Origin: Coleofasciculus sp. S288
Lineage (GTDB): Bacteria > Cyanobacteriota > Cyanobacteriia > Cyanobacteriales > Coleofasciculaceae
Length of the DNA stretch: 11,252 nt
NCBI GenBank assembly: GCA_020216575.1
Contig: JAIUYC010000038.1
Span: 1-11,252, forward strand
Direction of reading: 5' to 3'
The notes under the pieces: generated by a model
Database searches by the model: none
What the model was told of the DNA's origin: nothing
Seen by the model: only the letters and a program-made list of their open reading frames with translations
Part shown: one piece after another, positions 5,055 to 11,252 of the stretch
Layout of the letters: every line of letters starts with the position of its first letter
Numbering within the stretch: position 1 is the stretch's first letter
Position numbers and translations under genes: made by a program

Positions 5055-7580
5055 CTACTTAACATCCAAATCCGTCACACTTTTCCATTCTTCCTCCACC
5101 CCATATTGTTGATAATGCTGACAGCGATTTATATATAGCATTGCTGCTTTATCATGAGGATTAATTGCTAAAATATCTTCAAACATTTTTATTGCTTTCA
5201 CAAAGTCTTGACAATTATAAGTCACGATCGCTTGCTCAAATTTTGTCTTTATTTCACTCTTTAACCTATGGGCTAATTCCAGGTCTTCCTGATACAATTC
5301 ATAGACAGCAACGGGTTCATTTTTCCCTTTGACTCGGGCGCGATCGAGCAATCGATAGCTATAGGTTTGTAAGTCTGATAATCTAGATAGAGTATGTTCG
5401 CTGACTAAAATACCCGCGCCATAATACTTGGTTAATCCTTCCAAACGCGAGGCTAAATTCACCGCATCTGCAATCACGGTTGTTTCCATACGTTCCGATT
5501 CTCCAATGGTTCCCAGTATTAAATTTCCTGTGTGCAAACCAATCCCGATAGAAATGGGAGGATAACCTTGCTGCTGTAGATATTCGTTGTAGAGAGTGAC
5601 TTCTTTTTGCATAGCTAGTGCTGCTTGGACAGCATCATCGGCTGATTCGGGAAACAACGCCATAATCGCATCGCCAATATATTTATCAATAAAGCCATTA
5701 TGTTCGCGAATTAAGGGACTCACTCGACTTAAATAGGAATTGATAAAATTAAATGTTTCTTGAGGAGACATCTCTTCTGATAAAGTTGTAAATGAGCGAA
5801 TGTCAGAAAACAAGATAGTCATTTCTTGCTGAACTTGGTCGCCTAGTTTTACGTCAATAATGCTTTCTTTTTCTAAAAATTTCAGGAACTCATGAGGGAC
5901 AAAGCGATTGTAAGATAAGGTGTTTTTTGCCAGATTGAGATGAGTTTTGATACGAGAGAGCATTTCCCGTTTTTGAATCGGCTTGCACAGATAATCGTTG
6001 GCTCCTAATTCAAAGCCTTCCACAATATCTTCCACTTGGTTTTTCGCAGTCAGCATGACAATGGGTAGTTCGTGTGCGGGATAGCGCAAGCGGATTTGTT
6101 GACAGACTTCATAACCCGTCATCTGAGGCATCATGATGTCGAGTAAAATTATGTCAGGTATAAAACCATTTTCTATTAGTTCCAGGGCTTCTTGACCGTT
6201 ACTAGCTTCGTTGAGGGTGTAATCGTAGAGAGAAAGAGTGTTTACTAGTACCTGACGATTAACGGGTTCATCATCGACGATTAAGACTTTGAACTGTTTG
6301 CCCTGAGGAATTTGGTTTTGTAAATTTTTGCTGGTGATTAATTCTAGGTTGATGTTGTCAGAGATAGCGGGAATTTCTGGAGTTAATGCAACTTGGCTAT
6401 GGGAGGTGGGTAAGGTAAAAGTAAATTGGGAACCTTCTCCTACTTTTGAATTAACGCTAATTTCACCGCCGTGTAGTTCCACGAGTTGTTTGGTAACAGC
6501 TAGTCCTAACCCTGTACCACCGTAAACTCTGGCGGTAGAACCCTCGGCTTGTTCAAAGGATTCAAAGATGCTGTCAAATTTATCTGATGGGATGCCAATC
6601 CCAGTATCGGAGATGGTAATGGCTAGATAACGATTACTCTTAGGCTGTGTTTTCTCTCTCCTCGTTTCTAACCTCTCTCCTTGATAAGAGGGGATTAGGG
6701 AGGTAGGGAGTTGGCGGGCATATACCAATTCTGCTGATACTTCTACAGTACCAGACAGCGTAAATTTAATGGCATTGCCTACCAGGTTATACAAAATTTG
6801 TTGCAAGCGATTTTCATCAGCTTCTGCGGGCGGTAAATCTGTTGGAATGGCGTTAATCAGTTGCAAGTTTTTGCTTTTTGCACAGGGCTGGCTGGTGATT
6901 AAAACTAGGTTAGTAATGGCACGGATATCTACAGGTTTAAGTTGCAGTTCTAAGTTATTGTGTCGAAGTTTGGAAAAGTCGAGAATATCATTAACTAAGT
7001 TAGCCAAACGGCGACCACTAGAGATAATCAATTGGAGGTTAGTTTGTGTAGGTTGGGGAAGTTCTCCAGTTGCACCATCGATCAGGGATTCGGCGATACC
7101 AATAATGCCGTTGAGAGGGGTGCGGAGTTCGTGGGACGTGTTGGCAAGAAATTCGTTTTTGAGTTTGTCTAGGCGTTTTAACTCTTCGTTGTGCTGCTCT
7201 AATTTTTCAAAGGATTGCTGAAGTTGTCCTGCCATAAGGTTGAACGAATTAGCCAATTTATCTAATTCGTTAATCCCTTTGATGTCTACATTTTGGTCGA
7301 GTTGTCCACTGGCAATGGCAAAAGAGGCTTGGTTTAATTGGAGAATGGGGCGGGTAATTCTGCGAGAGGTTAGGATACCAAGCGCGATCGCAACTCCTAA
7401 CGCTACCAAAGACAGTAGGATGGTGTTGCGGGTGTTGGCATTAATCTGCGCCATGAAGTCCGACTCTGGCATCGCCGTGACAATCAGCCAATCTAAGCCA
7501 TATTTATCCTTGTAGGGAGTGACGAGGAGAAATTGTCGCTGTCCCTGGTTGATGTAGGTGAATTGCTGTGTCTTTCTCAC
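5055..7580 (-). CDS. Hybrid histidine kinase - receiver - adenylate cyclase (C-terminal part of a split gene)
   Basis: This 841-residue frame opens at GTG 7580, which overlaps the stop of the upstream cache fragment. Domains in order: end of a periplasmic cache domain (8-45), membrane helix (53-71), HAMP (72-125), HisKA with phospho-acceptor His150 in TSHELRTP, HATPase with N-box Asn269, DTGIGI (325-330) and GGTGLGL (354-360), receiver with Asp436/437, phospho-acceptor Asp481, Thr511 and Lys533, a class III nucleotide cyclase (~584-762) and a TPR-like tail (770-825). Cyclase metal ligands are Asp593 (FSDIRSF) and Asp637 (IGDAIM); Lys633 and Asp705 are the pair that selects ATP, and Asn708 and Arg712 are the transition-state residues. 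This points to cAMP production controlled by phosphorelay, as in CyaC-type proteins. Residue 704 is Ala where Gly is usual. Residues ~287-316 are an in-frame insertion in the ATPase domain. All catalytic residues survive, so the split is recent or tolerated. Confidence 0.88.
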   Translation of the reverse strand: MRKTQQFTYINQGQRQFLLVTPYKDKYGLDWLIVTAMPESDFMAQINANTRNTILLSLVALGVAIALGILTSRRITRPILQLNQASFAIASGQLDQNVDIKGINELDKLANSFNLMAGQLQQSFEKLEQHNEELKRLDKLKNEFLANTSHELRTPLNGIIGIAESLIDGATGELPQPTQTNLQLIISSGRRLANLVNDILDFSKLRHNNLELQLKPVDIRAITNLVLITSQPCAKSKNLQLINAIPTDLPPAEADENRLQQILYNLVGNAIKFTLSGTVEVSAELVYARQLPTSLIPSYQGERLETRREKTQPKSNRYLAITISDTGIGIPSDKFDSIFESFEQAEGSTARVYGGTGLGLAVTKQLVELHGGEISVNSKVGEGSQFTFTLPTSHSQVALTPEIPAISDNINLELITSKNLQNQIPQGKQFKVLIVDDEPVNRQVLVNTLSLYDYTLNEASNGQEALELIENGFIPDIILLDIMMPQMTGYEVCQQIRLRYPAHELPIVMLTAKNQVEDIVEGFELGANDYLCKPIQKREMLSRIKTHLNLAKNTLSYNRFVPHEFLKFLEKESIIDVKLGDQVQQEMTILFSDIRSFTTLSEEMSPQETFNFINSYLSRVSPLIREHNGFIDKYIGDAIMALFPESADDAVQAALAMQKEVTLYNEYLQQQGYPPISIGIGLHTGNLILGTIGESERMETTVIADAVNLASRLEGLTKYYGAGILVSEHTLSRLSDLQTYSYRLLDRARVKGKNEPVAVYELYQEDLELAHRLKSEIKTKFEQAIVTYNCQDFVKAIKMFEDILAINPHDKAAMLYINRCQHYQQYGVEEEWKSVTDLDVK
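6633..6722 (-). repeat. Repeat-derived in-frame insertion in the kinase ATPase domain
   Basis: Between strand VEVSAELV and strand RYLAITISDTG of the HATPase fold lie about 30 residues, with LPTSLIPSYQGERLETRREK at their heart. Family members usually have a short turn here. The DNA is rich in CCCTAATCCCCTC / GGAGAGAGG-type runs resembling the dispersed cyanobacterial repeats such as the one at 4652-4749, and keeps the frame open. Repeat origin is inferred from composition. Confidence 0.5.
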
Positions 7581-8371
7581 AGTTTGCCAGAACGTTCCAT
7601 AATAAACGCTTTCCCAGTCTCTCCAATGTGTAGGTTTTGGAGGAAGTTACTGATTTGAGTAAGACTGATATCTATCGTAAGTAACCCTTGTAGCTGATGG
7701 GCATTATTATAGAGAGGAGAACCCAGGACAACGGTCATTTGTTTTGGCTCGGTTTCCCAGGCGTTGATGGAAGTCCAAATGGTTTTACCTGCTGCGATTA
7801 TCTCTCTGAGTGGAGGAATATTGAAGAATTTCTCTCCGCCCTCTCCTTTTCCAAACTTGACTTCACTTTGCGGATTGCCAACTTCATCGGGAGCGATAGA
7901 AAATACATCGTCAGGATGCTCCTTTACGATCCAGGCGATTTCACGTCTTCCCTTAAAAGTTCCAGCACCTATATATTCCTTCGCTTTCGGATCGCTGTAA
8001 TTTCCATAATTGACATAATAATTGACATAGGTAAAACCAAACGCCTGAGTTTGATTCCAAAACACCTTTCCCGTCGTCTTAAAATCAGCAACATTCAAGG
8101 TTCCTGCCTTGATAGCTCGCAAGTTCATCTCCTGCACTTTTCTAGGAACATCTAGATAATGGTCAACTTGCTCTTCAATGCGTGAGTTGACTTCATTCAA
8201 GAGCTGATTAGCGAGGTTATTGACTGCTTTTTGACCATTGCGAAATGAGAGATATCCCACTAAACCAACTGCACCAACTACCTGAATAACGAAGGGAACT
8301 ACAAGTACAATGCGTAGGGGAACTTTACCAGTAACCAGGGAAAGTGATCGAGTCAAAGATTTTAATAACAT
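7577..8371 (-). CDS. Cache sensor half of the split kinase/cyclase
   Basis: These 264 residues form the N-terminal part of the same receptor: a short cytoplasmic lead (MLLKSLTRSLSLVTGKVP), one membrane helix (~19-41, LRIVLVVPFVIQVVGAVGLV) and most of a periplasmic double-cache domain (YVNYYVNYGNYSD, TSINAWETEPKQM, LLTIDISLTQIS). The frame ends at GKAFIMERSGKL-stop, just where the membrane-proximal part should begin. Relatives have some dozens more residues before the TQQFTYI stretch with which the next frame opens, so both a deletion and a frameshift are implied. I chose ATG 8371 because AGGA lies 6 bases upstream and because the protein fits its family from there. The open frame continues to a GTG at 8512, but that extension is DUF4058 debris. 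The ligand is unknown. Whether the two halves are co-translated and associate, or the gene is dead, cannot be told from sequence. Confidence 0.7.
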   Translation of the reverse strand: MLLKSLTRSLSLVTGKVPLRIVLVVPFVIQVVGAVGLVGYLSFRNGQKAVNNLANQLLNEVNSRIEEQVDHYLDVPRKVQEMNLRAIKAGTLNVADFKTTGKVFWNQTQAFGFTYVNYYVNYGNYSDPKAKEYIGAGTFKGRREIAWIVKEHPDDVFSIAPDEVGNPQSEVKFGKGEGGEKFFNIPPLREIIAAGKTIWTSINAWETEPKQMTVVLGSPLYNNAHQLQGLLTIDISLTQISNFLQNLHIGETGKAFIMERSGKL

Positions 8372-8404
8372 CAGTCGTCCTACTCTTGAAAGAGGGATGA
8401 AATT

Positions 8405-8527
8405 CACAACATCAGACCTAGACCAAGGTGGCGGCAGATTGCTACTGTAATCGATGAAATAGTCGTACCCCGCTGGGTCGTACATTGCATAGACTAGCTG
8501 TTGCAAATCCACTACCAGCTCGGAATC
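8405..8527 (-). pseudogene. DUF4058-family C-terminal remnant
   Basis: In frame with the cache protein but upstream of its likely start lies DSELVVDLQQLVYAMYDPAG, then YDYFIDYSSNLPPPWSRSDV. This resembles the conserved C-terminal block of DUF4058 proteins (DLQ..., YDRAGYD, IDYS, P-P-P, acidic end), a multicopy family of unknown function in cyanobacteria. A TAA (8528-8530) interrupts it just upstream, and the rest of the protein (normally over 200 residues) is absent. Identification is from memory of the family. Confidence 0.55.
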
Positions 8528-8579
8528 TTATGCGTGCAAGAAAAATTATTGCTTTCTAAAAAAGCTTACAGTTGCGATA

Positions 8580-8691
8580 CTAAGCGTTCAGGACTTACGC
8601 ACGCTAAACGGAATTTGGGGTATTGGAGCTACTCTTAGATCCTCCCAATCCCCCGATAAATTGCGGGGCTATACGTAAGTCTTGGCGTTAT
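8580..8691. repeat. Inverted-repeat element, about 110 bp
   Basis: CTAAGCGTTCAGGACTTACGC near 8580-8600 (written here in two parts: CTAAGCGTTCA, GGACTTACGC) is mirrored by TACGTAAGTCTTGGCGTTAT (8672-8691), with about 10 of 14 core positions matching plus the outer TAA-CG. The core motif of the left arm, TTCAGGACTTACGCA, is a common cyanobacterial dispersed repeat. No coding content is visible. It separates the DUF4058 scrap from the candidate intron fragment. Confidence 0.5.
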
Positions 8692-8879
8692 GAGGTGAGA
8701 TGCAGCCAATACTATATATTTGAGCAGCGCCAGCACCACCTTCCCGGCGTAGCGTACCCCTTGGTTCGCCCCACTTCCACTGGCCTTACTGTACACGATC
8801 TTAGCCTACGGGAAAATAGGCTCATAGCTCAAGGATGTGGAGAGGGACAGTTCTTAGACTCTGACCCGTCTCTTGACAC
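8692..8879 (-). ncRNA. Candidate group II intron 5' fragment / structured RNA
   Basis: Resemblance to the NTPase family stops near 8890, and the next bases on the minus strand read GTGTCAAGAG, compatible with the GUGYG 5' end of group II introns. The following ~190 bases fold into an extended stem: TTCCCG (8741-8746) pairs with CGGGAA (8809-8814), flanked by TAG/CTA (8750-8752, 8806-8808) and by GCGTAC/GTACAC (8752-8757, 8791-8796, one wobble; 8752 can serve only one of the two). The GGGGCGAACC run within is reminiscent of intron domain I. No reverse transcriptase and no domain V lie in the window, so it is at most a truncated 5' piece. It could be another structured repeat. Confidence 0.35.
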
Positions 8880-9232
8880 ATTCGTAGTACTAATACGGCT
8901 AATATCGTCTCTGGATGAATATGATCATGACCGACTTGCAACTCTAGATTGAGTTTCTGCTGTGTCTCCCAATCCAAAAACAGGGTGTGAAACTTCCCCT
9001 CAAACGTCGCCTCCTCTTCCACAATCTTCAATAAGCGACGACTCAGGCGAGTCTTTCCCATCCCCCCTTCCCCGTAGAATAGCAGCACATCCGGCAAATC
9101 CTTCTCGACGGGTTTTGCTCTAGGAAACACAGGCGTTTGCAGGATTTGTATCAGACTTTTGTGGTGTTGTCGCAAAACCTGCCGAAACTTTTCCTGTTCT
9201 TCCGTCCGCGCCAGAAATAGTTCCCCTGCCAT
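8822..9232 (-). pseudogene. P-loop (AAA/STAND-like) NTPase, N-terminal fragment
   Basis: The 136-residue frame begins MAGELFLARTEEQEKFRQVL, typical of the start of large cyanobacterial NTPases that carry repeats after the ATPase. A Walker A loop, GEGGMGKT, sits at 54-61, followed by SRRLLKI and a strand FHTLFLDWE (81-89). The family-like part ends at HIHPETILAVL (~114); the last ~22 residues look unrelated and coincide with the candidate intron start. Walker B, sensor motifs and any repeat domain are missing, so ATPase activity is not expected. The ATG at 9232 lies inside the relic leuS frame (joined at about 9259), so any translation would depend on that transcript. A full copy of such a protein would be many hundred residues. 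Confidence 0.65.
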
Positions 9233-9767
9233 TGACTTTTGTCCCGCTTCTGTGCAGTTATAGAGATCGTCACTTGCGCTTGTGTAAGAAACTCTGGATT
9301 AGCTTGAGGGAATGGCTGTTGATGAATTGAATAGGATTCACCCATGCGACTCCAAAGTTCCTCGGTGATGTGGGGTGCAAAGGGAGCTAACATCAACACA
9401 TAGGACTTGATTTCTGCTTGAGAAAGATGTTCTTTGGCTTCCAATGTGTTGAGATAACTCATCAAGGTGGCGATCGCAGTGTTGTACTTCAAGGCTTGAA
9501 TATCTGCTCTCACCTTGTAAATGGTTTGATGCAACCCGCGTTGAGATTCTACATCCAATTCATTGGATTGGATCGAGTCTTGATGTCTCATCGCCAATTG
9601 CCAAACCCGATTCAAAAAACGCCGTATTCCTGCAATCCCGCGATCGGAGAAATCGCCTCCTTGGTCATAAGGACCCAAAAACATCAAGTACGTTCGCAAT
9701 GTATCTGCACCATATTCCTCAATGTACTGGTCGGGATTCACCACATTCCCCTTAGATTTACTCATCC
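9151..9767 (-). pseudogene. leuS: Leucyl-tRNA synthetase, C-terminal fragment
   Basis: This frame carries the second class I signature MSKSKGNVVNPDQYIEEYGA followed by DTLRTYLMFLGPYDQGGDF, the anticodon-binding helical domain (FLNRVWQLAMRH to LMLAPFAPHITEELWSRMG) and the PFPQANPEFLTQAQVTI stretch. Resemblance ends at about 9259; the last ~60 residues of a normal LeuRS are missing and the frame runs on into the NTPase start to a stop at 9151. The Lys before MSKSK is replaced by Gly because of the frame change at the junction. The open frame extends upstream to 9885, but that part is an off-frame reading of the N-terminal fragment. Confidence 0.8.
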
Positions 9768-10516
9768 CAGTCCAAATGTTCCAAATTATCCAACAAGCGT
9801 TGGGCATAGCGGGTAATCTTGAAAAACCATTGCTCCAATTCACGTTGGATTGCGATCGCATTACAGCGTTCACATTCCCCTGCAATCACTTGCTCATCCG
9901 CCAATACGGTTTTGCAGGACGGACACCAATTGACCGATGCTTTCTTGCGTTCAGCTAATCCGGCTTTGAACAACTGCAAGAAAATCCACTGCGTCCACTT
10001 GTAATATGCCGGACTGGTGGTTTGAATTTCGTGATTCCAGCAGAAGCGATCGCCAATGCGCTTCAACTGCGTTTCTCGAAATCGTTCAACATTCCGTGCC
10101 GTTAATTGATTGGGATGAATCCCTTTCTTAATTGCAAAGTTCTCGCTATGAATGCCAAAGGCATCAAATCCCATCGGTTCAAAGACATCCCTGCCGTTCA
10201 TCGCCATAAAGCGACCGTAGATGTCCGAGCCCGTGTAAGCATACACATTCCCGACGTGCAACCCCTCTGCCGATGGGTAGGGAAACATCATCAAATTGTA
10301 GAAAGGGCGATGCTCTGGAGAAGCTCTGTCAATCGCTCTAGCTATATCGGTTTCGTAAATCTGTGTCTGCTGCCAAACAGCTTGCCATCGAGCTTCAATA
10401 GAGCGGTGATCGTAAATCTCAGACGGTTGATGATTTGCCGGATCAACACGATCCGGATTTACAGGTCCCAGTGATACATTTTGTGAATCCTCTTCTTTGT
10501 AGTGCGATTGTAGCAT
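9758..10516 (-). pseudogene. leuS: Atypical leucyl-tRNA synthetase, N-terminal fragment
   Basis: About 252 residues of a LeuRS Rossmann domain: IYDHRSIEARWQAVWQQ, MMFPYPSAEGLHVGNVYAYT (HIGH-type signature reading HVGN), MGFDAFGIHSENFA, a zinc-knuckle-like NWCPSCKTVLADEQ...CERC, and LEQWFFKITRYAQRLLDNL. After LEHLDWDE a stop follows at 9758, where the editing domain and the rest of the active site should begin (several hundred residues). The C-terminal fragment continues at once in another frame. The enzyme would charge tRNA-Leu if whole; in this form it cannot. Wording such as GIHSENFAIKKG differs from the usual bacterial GLPAEQYA, so this is a divergent accessory type, and the cell must have another leuS. 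ATG 10516 is chosen; a TTG at 10519 is alternative. It lies 34 bp after the MFS stop on the same strand. Confidence 0.85.
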
Positions 10517-10550
10517 CAAGAATGCTTTAGGTCAAACTTGCAATTTCAAC

Positions 10551-11252
10551 TTAAACCTTAAAAAGCCCAATGAGCAGGGCGATAGGTGCTGCAAGTAACA
10601 TCCACATCGTAGGTTGCAAACCATACTGTTGAGCAACCCAACCCAGCGCCAACGGGGTTAAACCACCCACGAAACCCGCCAGGTTGTTGAGTGTCATGAC
10701 GGTACCGCTCTGCCCCGGCATCGCTGTGTACAATCGCCCCTGAAGAATGGAGTACCAACCTGCATTTAGGAACCCCAGAAAGCCGAGAATAATCAATTTG
10801 ACATTGAGATTGGGTACAACCAAAAAAGCTGGGTAAAGACACAAAACAATCATGGCGCTAACTCTCAAATAAGCGATTCCTTGCACTCGTTCAAGTAAGG
10901 GAATGAGGAGAAAATCTCCGAGTAAGCCAAACCCCAACCAGATGGTGATAGCAAAACTCGCCTGCGTGTTGCTTGCACCCACGACATCAACAAAATACAG
11001 TGCTAAAAAACCACGCAGAACATCTAACATTAAATCCGAAAATTGCAACAACGTTAACCAACGTAGTACGTTGCGTCGTTTTAAGGCGTTGATAGCTTGA
11101 CAGATACCATCGTTGAAACTCTGTATTGGCTGCTCAACTCCAGATGAGGCGGTTAGAGTTGCGCTGGGATACTTCCACAAGATTCCTACCAGTAATACCG
11201 TTAGTACCGCCAAGATTAAAAAGACACTTCGCCAACTTTGATTTAATGCTAT
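10551..11252 (-). CDS. MFS transporter, N-terminal half beyond the window
   Basis: The frame is open from the right edge to a stop at 10551, giving about 233 residues, roughly the C-terminal six helices of a 12-helix major facilitator carrier. Hydrophobic segments include FLILAVLTVLLVGILW near the edge, a charged central loop (SFNDGICQAINALKRRNVLRW), FLALYFVDVVG, ASFAITIWLGFGLLGDFLLI, YLRVSAMIVLCLYPAFLVV, LIILGFLGFLNAGWYSIL, NNLAGFVGGLTPLALGWVA and WMLLAAPIALLIGLF. It sits in the inner membrane and is probably a drug or metabolite exporter; no substrate can be assigned. A TTG at 11211-11213 could be mistaken for a start, but the frame continues through it. It reads toward the leuS relic with a 34-bp gap, as in an operon. 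Confidence 0.85.
   Translation of the reverse strand: MALNQSWRSVFLILAVLTVLLVGILWKYPSATLTASSGVEQPIQSFNDGICQAINALKRRNVLRWLTLLQFSDLMLDVLRGFLALYFVDVVGASNTQASFAITIWLGFGLLGDFLLIPLLERVQGIAYLRVSAMIVLCLYPAFLVVPNLNVKLIILGFLGFLNAGWYSILQGRLYTAMPGQSGTVMTLNNLAGFVGGLTPLALGWVAQQYGLQPTMWMLLAAPIALLIGLFKV

Noticed and set aside
8372..8512. Longer start (GTG 8512) for the cache protein
   Set aside because: The extra 47 residues resemble DUF4058 debris, while ATG 8371 has a good ribosome site and fits the receptor family start.
9768..9885. Upstream extension of the C-terminal leuS frame to 9885
   Set aside because: It is an off-frame reading of the N-terminal leuS fragment's DNA, not a protein start.
1..11252. 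CRISPR array, tRNA or rRNA genes
   Set aside because: No evenly spaced direct repeats, no recognisable tRNA T-arm/acceptor pattern and no rRNA stretches were seen.

Overview
The window looks like an accessory, partly decaying stretch of a cyanobacterial chromosome. The octamer GCGATCGC (HIP1) recurs (for example 2756-2763 and 2774-2781, again near 3957, 7384, 9471, 9853 and 10046). The families present are also typical of filamentous cyanobacteria: a cache-HAMP histidine kinase fused to a class III adenylate cyclase, a DUF4058 remnant, an ISL3 remnant, a GAF sensor and many short palindromic intergenic repeats. The species cannot be named from this sequence alone.

Layout. 1-905 (minus) is the N-terminal ~300 residues of a GAF-domain protein that runs off the left edge; 1093-2073 (minus) is an intact tyrosine recombinase. 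2395-2607 (minus) is a C-terminal scrap of an ISL3-type transposase. Two plus-strand genes follow: a MOSC-domain protein (2659-3543) and a MerR regulator with a TipAS-like sensor domain (3642-4373), which has a textbook MerR-type promoter/operator in front of it. 4374-5054 lies between convergent genes and is packed with inverted-repeat elements.

5055-8371 (minus) is a multidomain signalling protein, cache sensor - HAMP - HisKA/HATPase - receiver - adenylate cyclase - TPR-like tail. It is split into two reading frames overlapping by GTGA at 7577-7580, and part of the cache domain is missing at the split. Its kinase ATPase domain also carries a repeat-like in-frame insertion. Just upstream are a scrap of DUF4058 coding sequence (8405-8527), an inverted-repeat element (8580-8691), a probable structured-RNA segment that may be the 5' end of a group II intron (8692-8879), and the N-terminus of a P-loop NTPase (8822-9232).

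9151-10516 (minus) is an atypical leucyl-tRNA synthetase reduced to an N-terminal and a C-terminal piece joined across a large internal deletion; its own C-terminus is replaced by the NTPase start. 10551-11252 (minus) is the C-terminal half of an MFS transporter running off the right edge.

How it fits together. The likely functional units are the recombinase, the MOSC and MerR genes, possibly the split kinase/cyclase, and the MFS transporter. The remainder of the right half is a chain of gene fragments butted against each other and against repeats, best read as repeated deletion or rearrangement. I did not find a convincing new defence or biosynthetic system. The most rewarding points are the split kinase/cyclase with its repeat-derived insertion, the relic atypical leuS, the candidate intron fragment and the MerR operator.
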